Origin: an uncultured Holophagaceae bacterium
GTDB lineage: Bacteria > Acidobacteriota > Holophagae > Holophagales > Holophagaceae
DNA: 37,284 nt
Assembly: GCA_903868115.1 (NCBI GenBank)
Contig: CAIPUA010000239.1
Location: 1-37,284 of the forward strand
Direction: 5' to 3'
The notes below the pieces were generated by a model. That model did not search any database. It was given only the letters and a program-made list of their open reading frames with translations, and was not told where the DNA came from. The position numbers and the translations under genes were made by a program. Shown here piece by piece: positions 23,550 to 33,800 of this stretch (position 1 is the first letter of the stretch; each line of letters begins with the position of its first letter).

Positions 23550-24788
23550 GTGAAACCCTCGCAATCCGTAGGTATCCCAACACAGTCCGAACGGCGGCCC
23601 AGGCGTGTTCTGAAACTCGTTCTGGGCCTCGATTGCGCGAATGCCTGCTCCTACTGCGCCCTCAAGGGTGCGCATGGCTTCGGGGAGGCACGCGGGGCAC
23701 GCCTCGACCCGCAGATCGCCGAGCCACGAATCCGTCAGGTGATGGACAAATACGAGATCACCGGCCTCGAGGTGGGCGCGGGAGAGATCTTCGATTTCCC
23801 CGATCTCTGGAAGTGGCTCCTGGATTTTAACGCCCGCGAGTTGAAGGTCCCCGTGATGGCCTTCACCTCGGGCCTCTCGCGACACACGCCACGAGTCCTC
23901 GACGCGCTCGCGGCTTCCGGTGTGCCCGTTCTCCTCCTCGTCTCCTACGACGGCCGCCGCTCCGAACGGAACGCCTTGAACTGGCGCGAGGCCGAAGCGG
24001 CCTTCCGCCGTATGCGCACCCGCCTCCCCCAGGCCTCCAATATCACGCTCAAGCTCTCCGCCTGCGTGACACCGAAGGACACACAACACCTGAAGGAGAA
24101 CTTCCTCTCGCTCCTCGAACTCCAGAACGCCCCCTTTGCCTTCCGCCCCATCAAGCGCGCCTTCAGCAAGAACCAGCGGGAGGCCTTCGTGAGCCAGCTC
24201 GCCACTTTTATCGAGGAGGCGGCCGGGGGCGGCGTGCGACTGGTGGAGGCCCCGGTCGGTGACAGCTGGGCCCTTCAGTTGAAGCGCGACTGGACCTGCC
24301 ACAAGCTGGGCATCAGCCTGCTGCCGGACGGACGCTTCACCGATTGCTATGTCGCCTGGTACTGTTCCAATTTCAACCCAGAACGGACGCTTCCGTTCCT
24401 CGACGGCCTCGACCGCTTCTTCACGGATGCCGAAGCACCAGTCGCACCCTTGTGTGGGCAGTGCCTTGACATTTTCGACCTCTGTAACCTCTGCCCGGCG
24501 GGCCTCGCCGACTTCCAGCGAGCAACGGGTCAACCCTTCTATTCTCCGGAATTTTGCCGGATGGTGAACCGCGCCTCACTCCTCCTCCTCAACAAGGCGC
24601 TGGAGCCACATCCGCGGCTTGAGATGATCGTGAAACGAGGGCCTGTGGAGACTCGCATTCGGCGTGAGGCTGGGCGATTGGTGCTGACATTCCCCCACGG
24701 GACTCCCCCGGTCACTATCGACCCGCGTGACCCCTCCGTTACCTGGATGGAAGGCGCGCGGGTCGATCCTTTCGGTGCGACACTATGA
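23550..24788 (+). CDS. Radical SAM/SPASM-domain protein of unknown target
   Basis: 412 residues from GTG 23550 (a GTG at 23520 would overlap the rubredoxin gene). The SAM-binding cluster motif CANACSYC gives Cys29, Cys33, Cys36. The C-terminal third has C-x10-G-x4-C (DWTCHKLGISLLPDG, then FTDC), then CGQCLDIFDLCNLC and a last FC. This is the SPASM pattern with slightly altered spacing (CX2CX6CX2C instead of CX2CX5CX3C). SPASM enzymes usually hold two more Fe-S clusters and modify peptides or proteins (sulfatase maturases, PqqE, MftC). No obvious precursor peptide is nearby. The tight link to a rubredoxin-like gene and a dioxygenase gene suggests the three act together. Confidence 0.85.
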   Translation: MKPSQSVGIPTQSERRPRRVLKLVLGLDCANACSYCALKGAHGFGEARGARLDPQIAEPRIRQVMDKYEITGLEVGAGEIFDFPDLWKWLLDFNARELKVPVMAFTSGLSRHTPRVLDALAASGVPVLLLVSYDGRRSERNALNWREAEAAFRRMRTRLPQASNITLKLSACVTPKDTQHLKENFLSLLELQNAPFAFRPIKRAFSKNQREAFVSQLATFIEEAAGGGVRLVEAPVGDSWALQLKRDWTCHKLGISLLPDGRFTDCYVAWYCSNFNPERTLPFLDGLDRFFTDAEAPVAPLCGQCLDIFDLCNLCPAGLADFQRATGQPFYSPEFCRMVNRASLLLLNKALEPHPRLEMIVKRGPVETRIRREAGRLVLTFPHGTPPVTIDPRDPSVTWMEGARVDPFGATL

Positions 24789-24877
24789 GAAGGTGTCCCT
24801 CCGATCTCCCTTTTCGCTGAAAATCGAGAACTTGATTTGAATGATTGGCCACCTCCTCTCACGGAACGCGAGTCCCG

Positions 24878-26869
24878 ATGAAATCCGCCAAGCCCGTCTC
24901 CTCCCCTCTCCCCGTCAACGAGGAGGGGGTTTGCCTCGACTGGACCCTGACAAAGGTGATGGATCATCTAATCGCCAATGGCAGCCAGGCTGCCCCTCTC
25001 CTAGACCCTTCGGGATGCGCTCCCCGGAGCTTTCATCTGCCTTTTTTCCTGAGGGAGATCGCCCAGGGGAAAAAATGGTCAGGGCAGGACCCCATCGCTT
25101 GGCATCTGCTTCCGGAGGGACAATCATTCCCCGTGGTAGAGGTGGACCCTGGCCCGGAACTAGTTGGACTGGGGTTGGTTCGTCAGGCCGGGGATCACAA
25201 AGGTCTGATCCTGTTCGCGCTCCTCGATGGCGAGGGCGCCATCCCTTATGCCAGCCCGGCATTTCGTGAATTATTTTCTGACTCCTTTCGCAAACCCCAG
25301 CCCAACCTCGAGGATCTTTTTCCGGTGCTGCGGACGAGTCGCGCTGAAGAAGTTCCCGGGATGTGGGGCAGGATTCTGATCTCGGAGCGCCGCAGTTTTT
25401 TCGGACTCTTCATTCCGCTGCAGGACCTCCCCGCCCGTGGGTTCACGGCCCTTTTCCTGCATGAAATCAGTCCACTTCTGGAGGAACATCATCGCCAGGC
25501 TCTTGATGAAATCGACCTGCTGAGACGCGTCCTGGATGTCTCTGCGGATGGGTTGATGGTGGTGGACACTGGTGGCCTCATCACCCTCGTGAACCGGAGC
25601 TTCGAGGAGATCCACAGCGTCACTCGCTCACAGGTGCTGGGTCGCCATGTCTCCGATGTTGTCGAGAACACGCGGATGCATATCGTCGCCCGCACCGGAG
25701 TGGCGGAGGTGGATGATTTCCAGGAGATCGGTGCGCGCGATTTCGTCGTGACCCGCTTCCCGATTTTTCGGGACGGAAAGTGCATCGGCGCCGTGGGCAA
25801 GATCATCTTCTCGGACTTCAAGGAGATCAAGCGGCTGGGCATGAAGGTGGCCCGTCTCCGGGGACAGCTTGACACCCAGCGCGGGACCAAGAATCAGCCC
25901 CGCTCTGATACCAAATTTACTTTCGCCGACATCGTGGCTCGTTCCGAAGCCAGCCTGCAGGCCAAGGAGAGGGCCATGCGCGTGGCGCCGACGCCTGCCA
26001 CGGTCCTGTTGTTGGGAGAGAGCGGCGTGGGCAAGGAGGTCTATGCCCACGCCATCCACAACCTCAGCCTGCGCTGTCAACATCCCTTCATCCGGGTGAA
26101 CTGCTCGGCCATCCTGGAATCCCTCTTCGAATCCGAACTCTTCGGCTACGCCGACGGGGCCTTCACCGGAGCCCGGAAGGGGGGAAGGCCGGGTAAGTTC
26201 GAGCAGGCTGACGGTGGCACGATCTTCTTGGATGAGGTTGGGGACATGCCTCTGGCCGTCCAAGCCAAGATGCTTCGGGTGCTGCAGGAGCGGGAGATTG
26301 ACAAGGTGGGTGGGGAGGGCAGCCTGCCTGTGGATGTACGCATCATTGCCGCCACCAACCAAAACCTTTTGAAGTTGGTGGAGGAGGGCAAGTTTCGCAA
26401 GGACCTCTACTATCGGTTGAATGTGATCCCCATCGTCATTCCCTCGCTTCATGAGAGACCGGAGGATGTGATGGTGCTGATCCGGATGTTCTGGACTGAA
26501 ATGCAGAGATCCCATGGCATCTACCACAAATCTCTCAGCAACGCGGCCATGGACCTGTTGGAGAAACAACCCTGGCCGGGCAACATTCGCGAACTTCGCA
26601 ATGTGCTGGAACGGACCCTCACCATCGTCCTGGAGGACACCATCAGCGCGGAGCAAGTGCGGGCCATCCTGGTGGGTTTGGGCCCGGCCACGGAGACATA
26701 CTGCGAGGAGACTAGCTGTCGGCTGGACCAGGTTGTGGCGAAGGCCGAACGGCAAGCCATAGGCTTTGCACTGGCCCGCGCCAACAACAATCGGCTTCAG
26801 GCCGCCAAACTGCTGGGCGTCTCCAGGCCTCTGCTTTATCGGAAAATGCATGAATATGGCCTGATCTAG
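24878..26869 (+). CDS. Sigma-54-dependent enhancer-binding regulator with PAS domain
   Basis: 663 residues from ATG 24878 (a TTG at 24845 is possible). Residues 1-215 are an unrecognised input region. A PAS domain follows ([19 protein letters not shown] to about residue 320). The AAA+ domain has Walker A GESGVGKE at 380-387, the sigma-54 contact loop GAFTGA at 427-432 and Walker [14 protein letters not shown]. The C-terminal Fis-type helix-turn-helix is [20 protein letters not shown]. It should bind upstream sites and open sigma-54 promoters in response to a ligand or redox signal. The -24/-12 promoter at 14814 in the same cluster is the likely target. There is no response-regulator receiver domain, so control is by direct sensing. 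Confidence 0.93.
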   Translation: MKSAKPVSSPLPVNEEGVCLDWTLTKVMDHLIANGSQAAPLLDPSGCAPRSFHLPFFLREIAQGKKWSGQDPIAWHLLPEGQSFPVVEVDPGPELVGLGLVRQAGDHKGLILFALLDGEGAIPYASPAFRELFSDSFRKPQPNLEDLFPVLRTSRAEEVPGMWGRILISERRSFFGLFIPLQDLPARGFTALFLHEISPLLEEHHRQALDEIDLLRRVLDVSADGLMVVDTGGLITLVNRSFEEIHSVTRSQVLGRHVSDVVENTRMHIVARTGVAEVDDFQEIGARDFVVTRFPIFRDGKCIGAVGKIIFSDFKEIKRLGMKVARLRGQLDTQRGTKNQPRSDTKFTFADIVARSEASLQAKERAMRVAPTPATVLLLGESGVGKEVYAHAIHNLSLRCQHPFIRVNCSAILESLFESELFGYADGAFTGARKGGRPGKFEQADGGTIFLDEVGDMPLAVQAKMLRVLQEREIDKVGGEGSLPVDVRIIAATNQNLLKLVEEGKFRKDLYYRLNVIPIVIPSLHERPEDVMVLIRMFWTEMQRSHGIYHKSLSNAAMDLLEKQPWPGNIRELRNVLERTLTIVLEDTISAEQVRAILVGLGPATETYCEETSCRLDQVVAKAERQAIGFALARANNNRLQAAKLLGVSRPLLYRKMHEYGLI

Positions 26870-26926
26870 CCTGCGCAGGTGGTGGTGAACCCGTTAGCTA
26901 TTCACACTCCACACGGAGGAGCCAAA

Positions 26927-27868
26927 ATGCCCGTCGTCGTCCGCCCCCTGACCATCAACGACCTCTCCGAAGCCGACCGCATCTACCGTCTGGCATTTGG
27001 CACATTCCTGGGTCTTCCCGACCCCGGCCTTTTCGATGGGGATGCCGAAGTCCTGATCAGTCGATGGCATATCCGATCTGCAGTAGCTTTGGCCCTCGAA
27101 GTGGATGCCCGTGTGGTGGGGTCGAACTGGCTGACCCGTTGGGGAACGTTGGGGATGTTTGGACCCCTGACCATTCACCCGGCCCATTGGCTGTCAGGTT
27201 TGGCCCAACGCTTGCTCGAACCGACGCTGGAATTCATGCGACAGCCGGGAATTACCCACGCTGCCTTGTTCACCTTTGGCCACAGCCCTCTCCATGTCGG
27301 GCTGTATCAAAAATTCGGCTACTGGCCGGGGGGCATGATCGCGGTGATGGAAAAGACCGTCCCCCCAAAGGCGGGAATGCAGGGAGCGGTCCGATATTCC
27401 GAGATCCCTCCCGCCCAACGGACAAGCTGCCTTGCAGAGTGCCGAGCGCTTACTTCGGCGCTCCACGATGGGCTCGACCTGACCTCCGAAATCGTTGGCC
27501 TCGACCAAATGCAGCTCGGAGATACAGTGCTCCTGGTAGAGAATTCCCGCGTGATCGCTTTGGCGGTCTGCCATATCGGGGCCAAGAGTGAAGCAGGCTC
27601 GGGGAACCTGTACGTCAAGTTCGGTGCTGTCCACCCCGGCCCGGGGGCTCTAGAGCATTTCACCCGCCTGCTGTCCGCAACCGAAGCATTGGCCGTTTGC
27701 TGGGGCGTCCATCGCCTAGTGGCCGGAACCAACGCCATGAGGGAACAGGCATTTCGCGCCCTCCTGGCCTTCGGCTTACGCCCCTGGCTCCAGGGTCTGG
27801 CGATGCACCTCGACAACAAACCAGTGCTCAACCATCCCGATGCGTACGTGGTCGACGACTGGCGCTGA
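26927..27868 (+). CDS. GNAT-like acetyltransferase
   Basis: 313 residues from ATG 26927, preceded by GGAGGA. The N-terminal half is a GNAT fold: VVVRPLTINDLSEADRIYRL, then MFGPLTIHPAHWLSGLAQRL in the place of the acetyl-CoA loop, and HVGLYQKFGYWPGG, the typical final Y-x-K-x-G-F/Y segment. The second half (LYVKFGAVHPGPGALEHFTR onward) looks like a degenerate second copy. The substrate is unknown. It follows the regulator gene by 57 bp and may be the last gene of the cluster; the link to aromatic metabolism is only positional. Confidence 0.75.
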   Translation: MPVVVRPLTINDLSEADRIYRLAFGTFLGLPDPGLFDGDAEVLISRWHIRSAVALALEVDARVVGSNWLTRWGTLGMFGPLTIHPAHWLSGLAQRLLEPTLEFMRQPGITHAALFTFGHSPLHVGLYQKFGYWPGGMIAVMEKTVPPKAGMQGAVRYSEIPPAQRTSCLAECRALTSALHDGLDLTSEIVGLDQMQLGDTVLLVENSRVIALAVCHIGAKSEAGSGNLYVKFGAVHPGPGALEHFTRLLSATEALAVCWGVHRLVAGTNAMREQAFRALLAFGLRPWLQGLAMHLDNKPVLNHPDAYVVDDWR

Positions 27869-28212
27869 AACCGAAGAACAAAATGCCTGCCGTGGTGAAT
27901 CTGTTCGAGTCTTTGGGCCGCTCGTCTTTCAGGGCTGTTGAACGCAAATGGGTATAACTCCCGGTGGCAGAGGGGAGGTAGTGAAGGTCAAAATTTGAGC
28001 AGTCAAAAATTTTTTTCTTGCATCAAAAAATTTACTTGATTTCGTTATAATTTTGTTTTATAGTGTATTTGGTAAATTTTAAAAAATAATTTCATTGTTT
28101 TATTTTTATTTTACGCTCTGCCGGATCGGTGAGAACCAAATTCATCGATTGAATCCAACCCCGGTTGGCTCACGCTATCCAGACCTGCAACCCCTTTGAA
28201 GGAAGCCTGGCC
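27869..28212. other. AT-rich control region ahead of the purine operon
   Basis: 344 bp without a gene. From about 27990 to 28115 it is strongly AT-rich, unlike the rest of the window. It contains the promoter at 28036-28064 and an untranslated leader of about 140 bases with nested inverted repeats: GTGAG/CTCAC (28130-28173), ATTCA/TGAAT and CCAACC/GGTTGG (28155-28168). Confidence 0.7.
28036..28064 (+). promoter_or_regulatory. Sigma-70 promoter of the purine operon
   Basis: TTGATT (28036-28041) and TATAGT (28059-28064) are 17 bp apart, four and five matches to consensus, in the most AT-rich stretch of the window. A start near 28071 would leave a leader of about 140 bases before the ATG at 28213. 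A second -10-like box, TATAAT (28046-28051), lacks a -35 at normal distance. Confidence 0.55.
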
Positions 28213-30819
28213 ATGGAATTCACCCTCAATGGAACCCGCACGAGCTATGACGCCAGCCTTGAGCTGAGTGTCCTCACCTACCTGCGGGAGGTTGCCAGGA
28301 TCATCAGTCCCAAGGACGGCTGTTCCGGTGAAGGTGTCTGCGGGTGCTGCACCATCCTGGTGGGCGGGGGGGCCCGTCTGAGTTGCCGCATGAAGATGAA
28401 GGACATCGAAGGGAAATCCCTCACCACGCTGGAGGGCTTGTCGACGCTCGAGCGGAATGCCTTCGCCGACGCCTTCGTGCTCAAGGGCGGCGTCCAGTGC
28501 GGCTTCTGCACGCCGGGCATCGTGATGAAGGCCAAGGCGATGCTGGCCAAGAACCCAAGGCCGACCCGCCAGGAGATCACGCACGGACTTACAGCCAACC
28601 TGTGTCGCTGCACCGGCTACAAGAAGGTGGTGGATTCCATCGAATGTGCCGCCGAAGCGATCCGCGAAGGCAGGCCCGTGACGATGACCACGGGCACGGG
28701 CCAGATCGGCAGCCGCCACGGGAAGTACACGGGACGCGAAGCGGTACTCGGTGAGCGGGTCTTCGTGGGCGATATGCAGGAGCCCGGCATGCTCTTCGGC
28801 GCCCTCAAGTTCTCGGATCATCCCAGGGCCAAGGTGCTTCGCATCGATGTCTCCGAGGCCCTTCGGGTGCCGGGCGTGGCGCGGATTCTGGTGGCCGAGG
28901 ACATCCCCGGCACACGGATCGTGGGAATGATCTACAAGGATTGGCCGGTGCTGATCGCCGAGGGCGAGGAGACTCGCTACATCGGCGATGTGCTGGCCGA
29001 AGTGGCTGCCAGCAGCGAAGCCGCGGCAAGAGAGGCCGTGGCCCGCATCCGCGTGGACTACGAGGTACTGCCGCCCGTCACGGATATCTTCGAGGCGCTG
29101 CAGCCAGGAACCCCGCAACTGACTCCCAAGGGGAATGTTCTCTCCGTTTCCGAAGTGAAGGTGGGCGACGCGGCCGCCGCCCTGGATACCTCGGCCTTCG
29201 TCGTGCGCGGACGCTACGCGACCCAGCGCATCGAGCACGCGTTCCTGGAAATGGAAGCCACCTTTGCCATCCCCTGGCAGAAGGACGGTGAAAAGGGCAT
29301 CAAGGTCTTCGACTGTGGTCAAGGCGTCTACGAGGACCGGGTCCAGTTGGCGGCCATGCTGGGCGTTGCCGAAAAGCGCGTGAACGTGGTCCAGGTGCAG
29401 AACGGCGGCGGCTTCGGTGGCAAGGAGGACCTCACGACTCAGGGCCATGCCACGCTGCTCTGTTGGCACACGGACCGCCCCGTGATGGTGCGCCTCACTC
29501 GCCAGGAATCTTTGCGGATGCACCCCAAACGCCATCCCATCGTGATGGATTACGCGCTGGGCTGCGACCCGAACGGCAGGCTCACAGCCCTCGTCGCCAC
29601 CATGCATTCCGATTCGGGTGCCTACGCCAGCGTGGGCATGAAGGTCATCGAGCGCGCCGTGGCCCACGCCGCCGCAGCCTATACAGTGCCCAATGTCCAT
29701 GTGAAGGGCACGGCGGTCATCACCAACAATGTGCCCTGCGGCGCCATGCGGGGCTTCGGTGTGAACCAGTCCTGCTTCGCCATGGAATCCTGCATGGACG
29801 AACTCTGCCGCATGGGCGGCTTCGACCGCTGGCAGTTCCGCTGGGACAACGCGCTGGTGGAGGGCAAGAGCATCGCCACGGGGCAGATCCTGAAGGGCGG
29901 TGTGGGGGTACGCGCCTGCCTGGAGGCCCTGAAGGATCGTTTCCAGCAGGCCAAATGCGCGGGCCTCGCCGCGGGCATCAAGAACACCGGCATCGGTTGC
30001 GGCATGCCGGACTACGGCAAGGCCAAGATCGTCATCGAGGCCCCGGATCGCGTGGTCGTCCATCACGGCTGGTGCGAGATGGGACAAGGCGTCTACACCA
30101 TGGCGCTGCAGACCCTGGTGGAGGAGACGGGCATCGAGCCCGATTACATCGAGATCCGGGTGGATACGGACGAGGAGACCGCCGCTGGGATGACCACGGC
30201 CTCGCGTGGTACCTCCCTGGTGGGCAATGCCGTGCGCGTCACGGCCCAGGGCCTGAAGCAGGATCTGCTTGCGGGCAAGACGCTGGCCGATCTGGTAGGG
30301 CGGGAATACAAGGGCGAATGGGTCTGCGACTGGACCACCAAGGTCGGCCACGAACCCCCGCCGGGCAAGGATGTCGTTACGCACTATTCCTACGGCTACG
30401 CCGCCCAGATGGTGGAACTCGACGAGACCGGCAAGATCACGCGCATCACCGCCGCCCACGACGCGGGCCGCATCATGAATCCCACCCTCTTCGAAGGCCA
30501 GATCGAGGGCGCCCTGCACATGGGCCTGGGCTACGCACTGACCGAGGAGTTCCCCTTCAAGGACGGCTTCCCGGTGTCCTGGCAACTGGCGGACCTTGGC
30601 ATTCTCCGGGCTCGTGATATGCCGCTCGTGGAGGTCATCGGCGTGGAAGTGGCGGACCCCCACGGTCCGTACGGCGCGAAGGGCGTGGGCGAGATCGGCC
30701 TAGTGCCAACAGCTGCCGCCGTGGCCAATGCCCTCTGTCAGTTCGATGGCATCCGCCGCACGACCCTGCCCATGCGGGAAATGAAGGCCCTGGGCAGGCA
30801 GCCCAAGGAAGCGCTGTGA
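28213..30819 (+). CDS. XdhD-type molybdenum hydroxylase (selenium-dependent xanthine dehydrogenase family)
   Basis: 868 residues from ATG 28213 with GAAGGAAG upstream. The N-terminus holds two 2Fe-2S domains: GCSGEGVCGCCTILVGG, then QCGFCTPGIVM and LCRCTGYKKV. A molybdopterin-binding part follows directly, from GKYTGREAVLGERVFVGD, with NGGGFGGKEDLT, PCGAMRGFGVNQ and the final GAKGVGEIGLVPTAAA near the catalytic glutamate. The FAD domain of ordinary xanthine dehydrogenase is absent, as in E. coli XdhD. The enzyme hydroxylates purines such as hypoxanthine or xanthine in the cytoplasm. Family members carry a labile selenium at the cofactor rather than selenocysteine, and no in-frame TGA is seen here. 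The stop overlaps the start of the YgfK-type gene, which may accept its electrons. Confidence 0.93.
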   Translation: MEFTLNGTRTSYDASLELSVLTYLREVARIISPKDGCSGEGVCGCCTILVGGGARLSCRMKMKDIEGKSLTTLEGLSTLERNAFADAFVLKGGVQCGFCTPGIVMKAKAMLAKNPRPTRQEITHGLTANLCRCTGYKKVVDSIECAAEAIREGRPVTMTTGTGQIGSRHGKYTGREAVLGERVFVGDMQEPGMLFGALKFSDHPRAKVLRIDVSEALRVPGVARILVAEDIPGTRIVGMIYKDWPVLIAEGEETRYIGDVLAEVAASSEAAAREAVARIRVDYEVLPPVTDIFEALQPGTPQLTPKGNVLSVSEVKVGDAAAALDTSAFVVRGRYATQRIEHAFLEMEATFAIPWQKDGEKGIKVFDCGQGVYEDRVQLAAMLGVAEKRVNVVQVQNGGGFGGKEDLTTQGHATLLCWHTDRPVMVRLTRQESLRMHPKRHPIVMDYALGCDPNGRLTALVATMHSDSGAYASVGMKVIERAVAHAAAAYTVPNVHVKGTAVITNNVPCGAMRGFGVNQSCFAMESCMDELCRMGGFDRWQFRWDNALVEGKSIATGQILKGGVGVRACLEALKDRFQQAKCAGLAAGIKNTGIGCGMPDYGKAKIVIEAPDRVVVHHGWCEMGQGVYTMALQTLVEETGIEPDYIEIRVDTDEETAAGMTTASRGTSLVGNAVRVTAQGLKQDLLAGKTLADLVGREYKGEWVCDWTTKVGHEPPPGKDVVTHYSYGYAAQMVELDETGKITRITAAHDAGRIMNPTLFEGQIEGALHMGLGYALTEEFPFKDGFPVSWQLADLGILRARDMPLVEVIGVEVADPHGPYGAKGVGEIGLVPTAAAVANALCQFDGIRRTTLPMREMKALGRQPKEAL

Positions 30820-33800
30820 TGGAAAAAGCCTTCCGCCCCGCACCGCTTGAGCTTCTGGCCCGCTGGATTTTCGATGAACTGGATCATCGCGATACGGTCC
30901 TCGGCATCCCCCAGGGCAACTTCCAGATACCCGGCGCCCAGCTCTCGTCCCAGTTGTTTGGCCGCACCCTGGCCGTGCCGCTGGGCATGGCCGCCGGGCC
31001 GCATACCCAGCTTTCGCAGAACATCATCGCCGGTTGGCTTTGCGGGGCGCGATTCATCGAGTTGAAGACCGTTCAAATACTGGATGAGATCGCCGTCAGT
31101 CGGCCCTGCATCGATTCCGCGGACGAGACCTACAACTGCGAGTGGTCCCAGGAACTCACACTCGAGCAGTCCTTCGACGAATACCTGAATGCCTGGGTGC
31201 TGGTGCATGCCCTGGCCCATAGACTGGGCCTGAATCATCCCGGAACTCTCTTCGCCATGAGTGTCGGCTACAACCTGGAGGGCATCCAGAACCCGCGGGT
31301 GCAGCGATTCATCGCCTCCATGCGCGATGCCCGCCATGCCCTACCCAAGGCCGTCGACGCCGTGGCGAAAACCTACCCTGCGGTGCGGGATATCGAGATT
31401 CCTCATCAGCTCTCCGACCACATCACGCTCTCCACCATGCACGGCTGCCCACCAGCGGAAATCGAGCGCATCGCACGCTACTTGCTCACAGACTTGGGCG
31501 TGAACACCTGGGTGAAGCTCAATCCCACCCTACTCGGACCAGAACGGCTGCGCGGCATCCTCAACCATACGCTGGGCTTCGAGATCGAAGTGCCTGACGC
31601 GGCCTTCGAGCACGATCCGAAATTCGAGGCTGCCATGGCCATGGTGCGGAACCTCGCCCAGGTCGCCGAAGGCCTGCCCCAGCAGTTCGGCCTCAAGCTC
31701 TCCAACACATTAGAGGTCATCAACAAGCGCCCGATCTTTCCCGGCACGGAAAAGATGATGTACATGTCGGGCCGCTCGCTGCACCCGTTGACGGTGACAC
31801 TGGCGAAACTCGTCACTGAGGAGTTGGATGGCCAGGTGCCGATCAGTTTCTGTGGCGGCGCCGAGGCCACGAATTTCGCGGATCTCGTGGCGGCAGGCCT
31901 CTCCCCGATCACCGTGTGCACGGATCTCCTGAAGCCCGGTGGCTACGCGCGCCTTCAGCAGTACCTGGTGAATCTCGAAGGTGCCATGACGCAGGTCGGT
32001 GCCGATACGCTCGACGCCTTCGTGCAGCTCCGCTCCGGCGGCCAGGGCGCCCACTTCAGCCTAGCCCGCCATGCCGAATGCGTCCTCGGCGACGAGCGGT
32101 ATTCGCACCGCGACCGTCCCCTCCATTTCAAGGGCGCTCGCGCCCTGGGTACCTTCGACTGCATCGCGGCGCCCTGCCAGGAAGCTTGTCCGGCCCACCA
32201 GAACATTCCGGACTATCTCTGGCTGGTGGCCCACGGCAGGCCTGCCGAGGCCATGGAGGTCATCCTCCACACCAATCCATTGCCCGGCGTGACGGGCAGC
32301 ATCTGCGATCATCCCTGCACCGAACGCTGCGTCCGCAACTTCTACGATGCACCCCTTGGGATCCGGGAGATCAAGCGTTTCGCGTTTGAAAATTGCGGGC
32401 GCAGCCCGCAATTTTCAGAGCAAGCGAAAGAAACGAACGGCGTCAAGGTGGCCATCGTGGGGGCGGGACCGGCGGGGATGTCGGCGGCCTACTTTCTGGC
32501 GAAGATGGGTTTTGAGGCAGAGATTTTTGAAGGCAAGACGCATCTCGGCGGCATGGTGGGCGGGGCGGTGCCGCGTTATCGCCTGGATGATGATGCGCTC
32601 GCAGTGGATCTCGAACGCCTGCGCCAACTCGGCGTGAAGATCCATCTGGGGCAGGTGCTGGGTGGGAATCTCGCCCTTTCGACTCTGCGCCAGGACTTCA
32701 ACTATCTCTTCCTGGGTGTCGGCGCCCAGCGGGGAAAGCGGCTCGGCATCGAGGGGGAAACTGCACTTGGCGTCATCGATGCGCTGGAATTCCTGGACAA
32801 GGTCCGGGCTCAGAAACCGATGGAATTGGGAAGGCGCATCCTCGTCATCGGCGGCGGCAATTCCGCCATGGACGCGGCCCGCTCCGCCCGGCGGTTGGCC
32901 CCGGAGGCCCAAGTTTCCCTGGTCTATCGGCGCACCCGCTCAGAGATGCCTGCGGATCCCGAGGAGGTCCAGGACTGCCTCCTGGAAGGCATCGAACTGA
33001 AGGACCTCCTCGCGCCGGCCCGAGTCGTGGTCGAAGGCGGCAGGGTGGTGGGCCTTGCCTGCACCCGCATGCGACTGGGGGAGCCCGATGCCTCTGGCCG
33101 CCCGCGGCCTGTGCCTGCGGACGGGCCCGAGGAAGTCCTGCCCGCCGGTACGATTGTTTCCGCCATCGGACAGGAAGCCGTGCTGGATTTTCTGGGCGAC
33201 CTCGAATTGAAGCGGCACCGAGACGGCACGCTGGCCGTGGCGCCTGCCACCTGCGAGACGAGCCAGCCAGGCATCTTTGCCGGTGGCGATGTGGCGCGAG
33301 GCCCGGCCTCGGTCATCAAGGCCATCGCCGATGGACGGTCTGCGGCCGAAGAGATCGGCCGCAGACATGGCGTGATTTTGGAGACCGAACCCTCGCTTGC
33401 CAAGACAAGTTCCATCGCGGAAATGCTGGCGAAGAAGGGCCCCAGAGCACTGCCCCAGACGGTTCCCGTGCTGCCCATCTCCGAACGCGGCGGCTTTCAG
33501 GAAGTTCTCCAGGGCTTCAGCCATGGAGACGCCTTGGCGGAAGCCAGCCGCTGCCTCGATTGCGACGAGCTGTGCAGTCTGTGCGTGACGGTCTGCCCCA
33601 ACCGGGCCAACCGCGCTTTTGCCATGGCGCCCCTTGCCCTCGAATGGCCCGTGCTGGTCGCTCGCGGAGGCCAACTGGTCGAGGAAGGCCCGAAGGTCTT
33701 CAGCGTTCAGCAGTCTGTCCAGATCCTGAATATTGGCGATTACTGCAACGAATGCGGCAACTGCGTCACCTTCTGCCCCACCTCCGGCGCACCCTTCCGG

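Noticed and set aside
27985-28017. Terminator after the GNAT-like gene (TTTGA-GCAG-TCAAA followed by T-run)
   Set aside because: The stem is only five weak base pairs; the T-run belongs to a broad AT-rich island.
28111-30663. An 850-codon open frame on the minus strand across the molybdenum hydroxylase gene
   Set aside because: It is antisense to a protein with clear Fe-S and molybdopterin motifs, has low-complexity His/Gly/Ala-rich translation and is explained by high GC at third codon positions.
28213-30819. Selenocysteine in the molybdenum hydroxylase
   Set aside because: No in-frame TGA occurs; selenium in this family is a labile cofactor atom.
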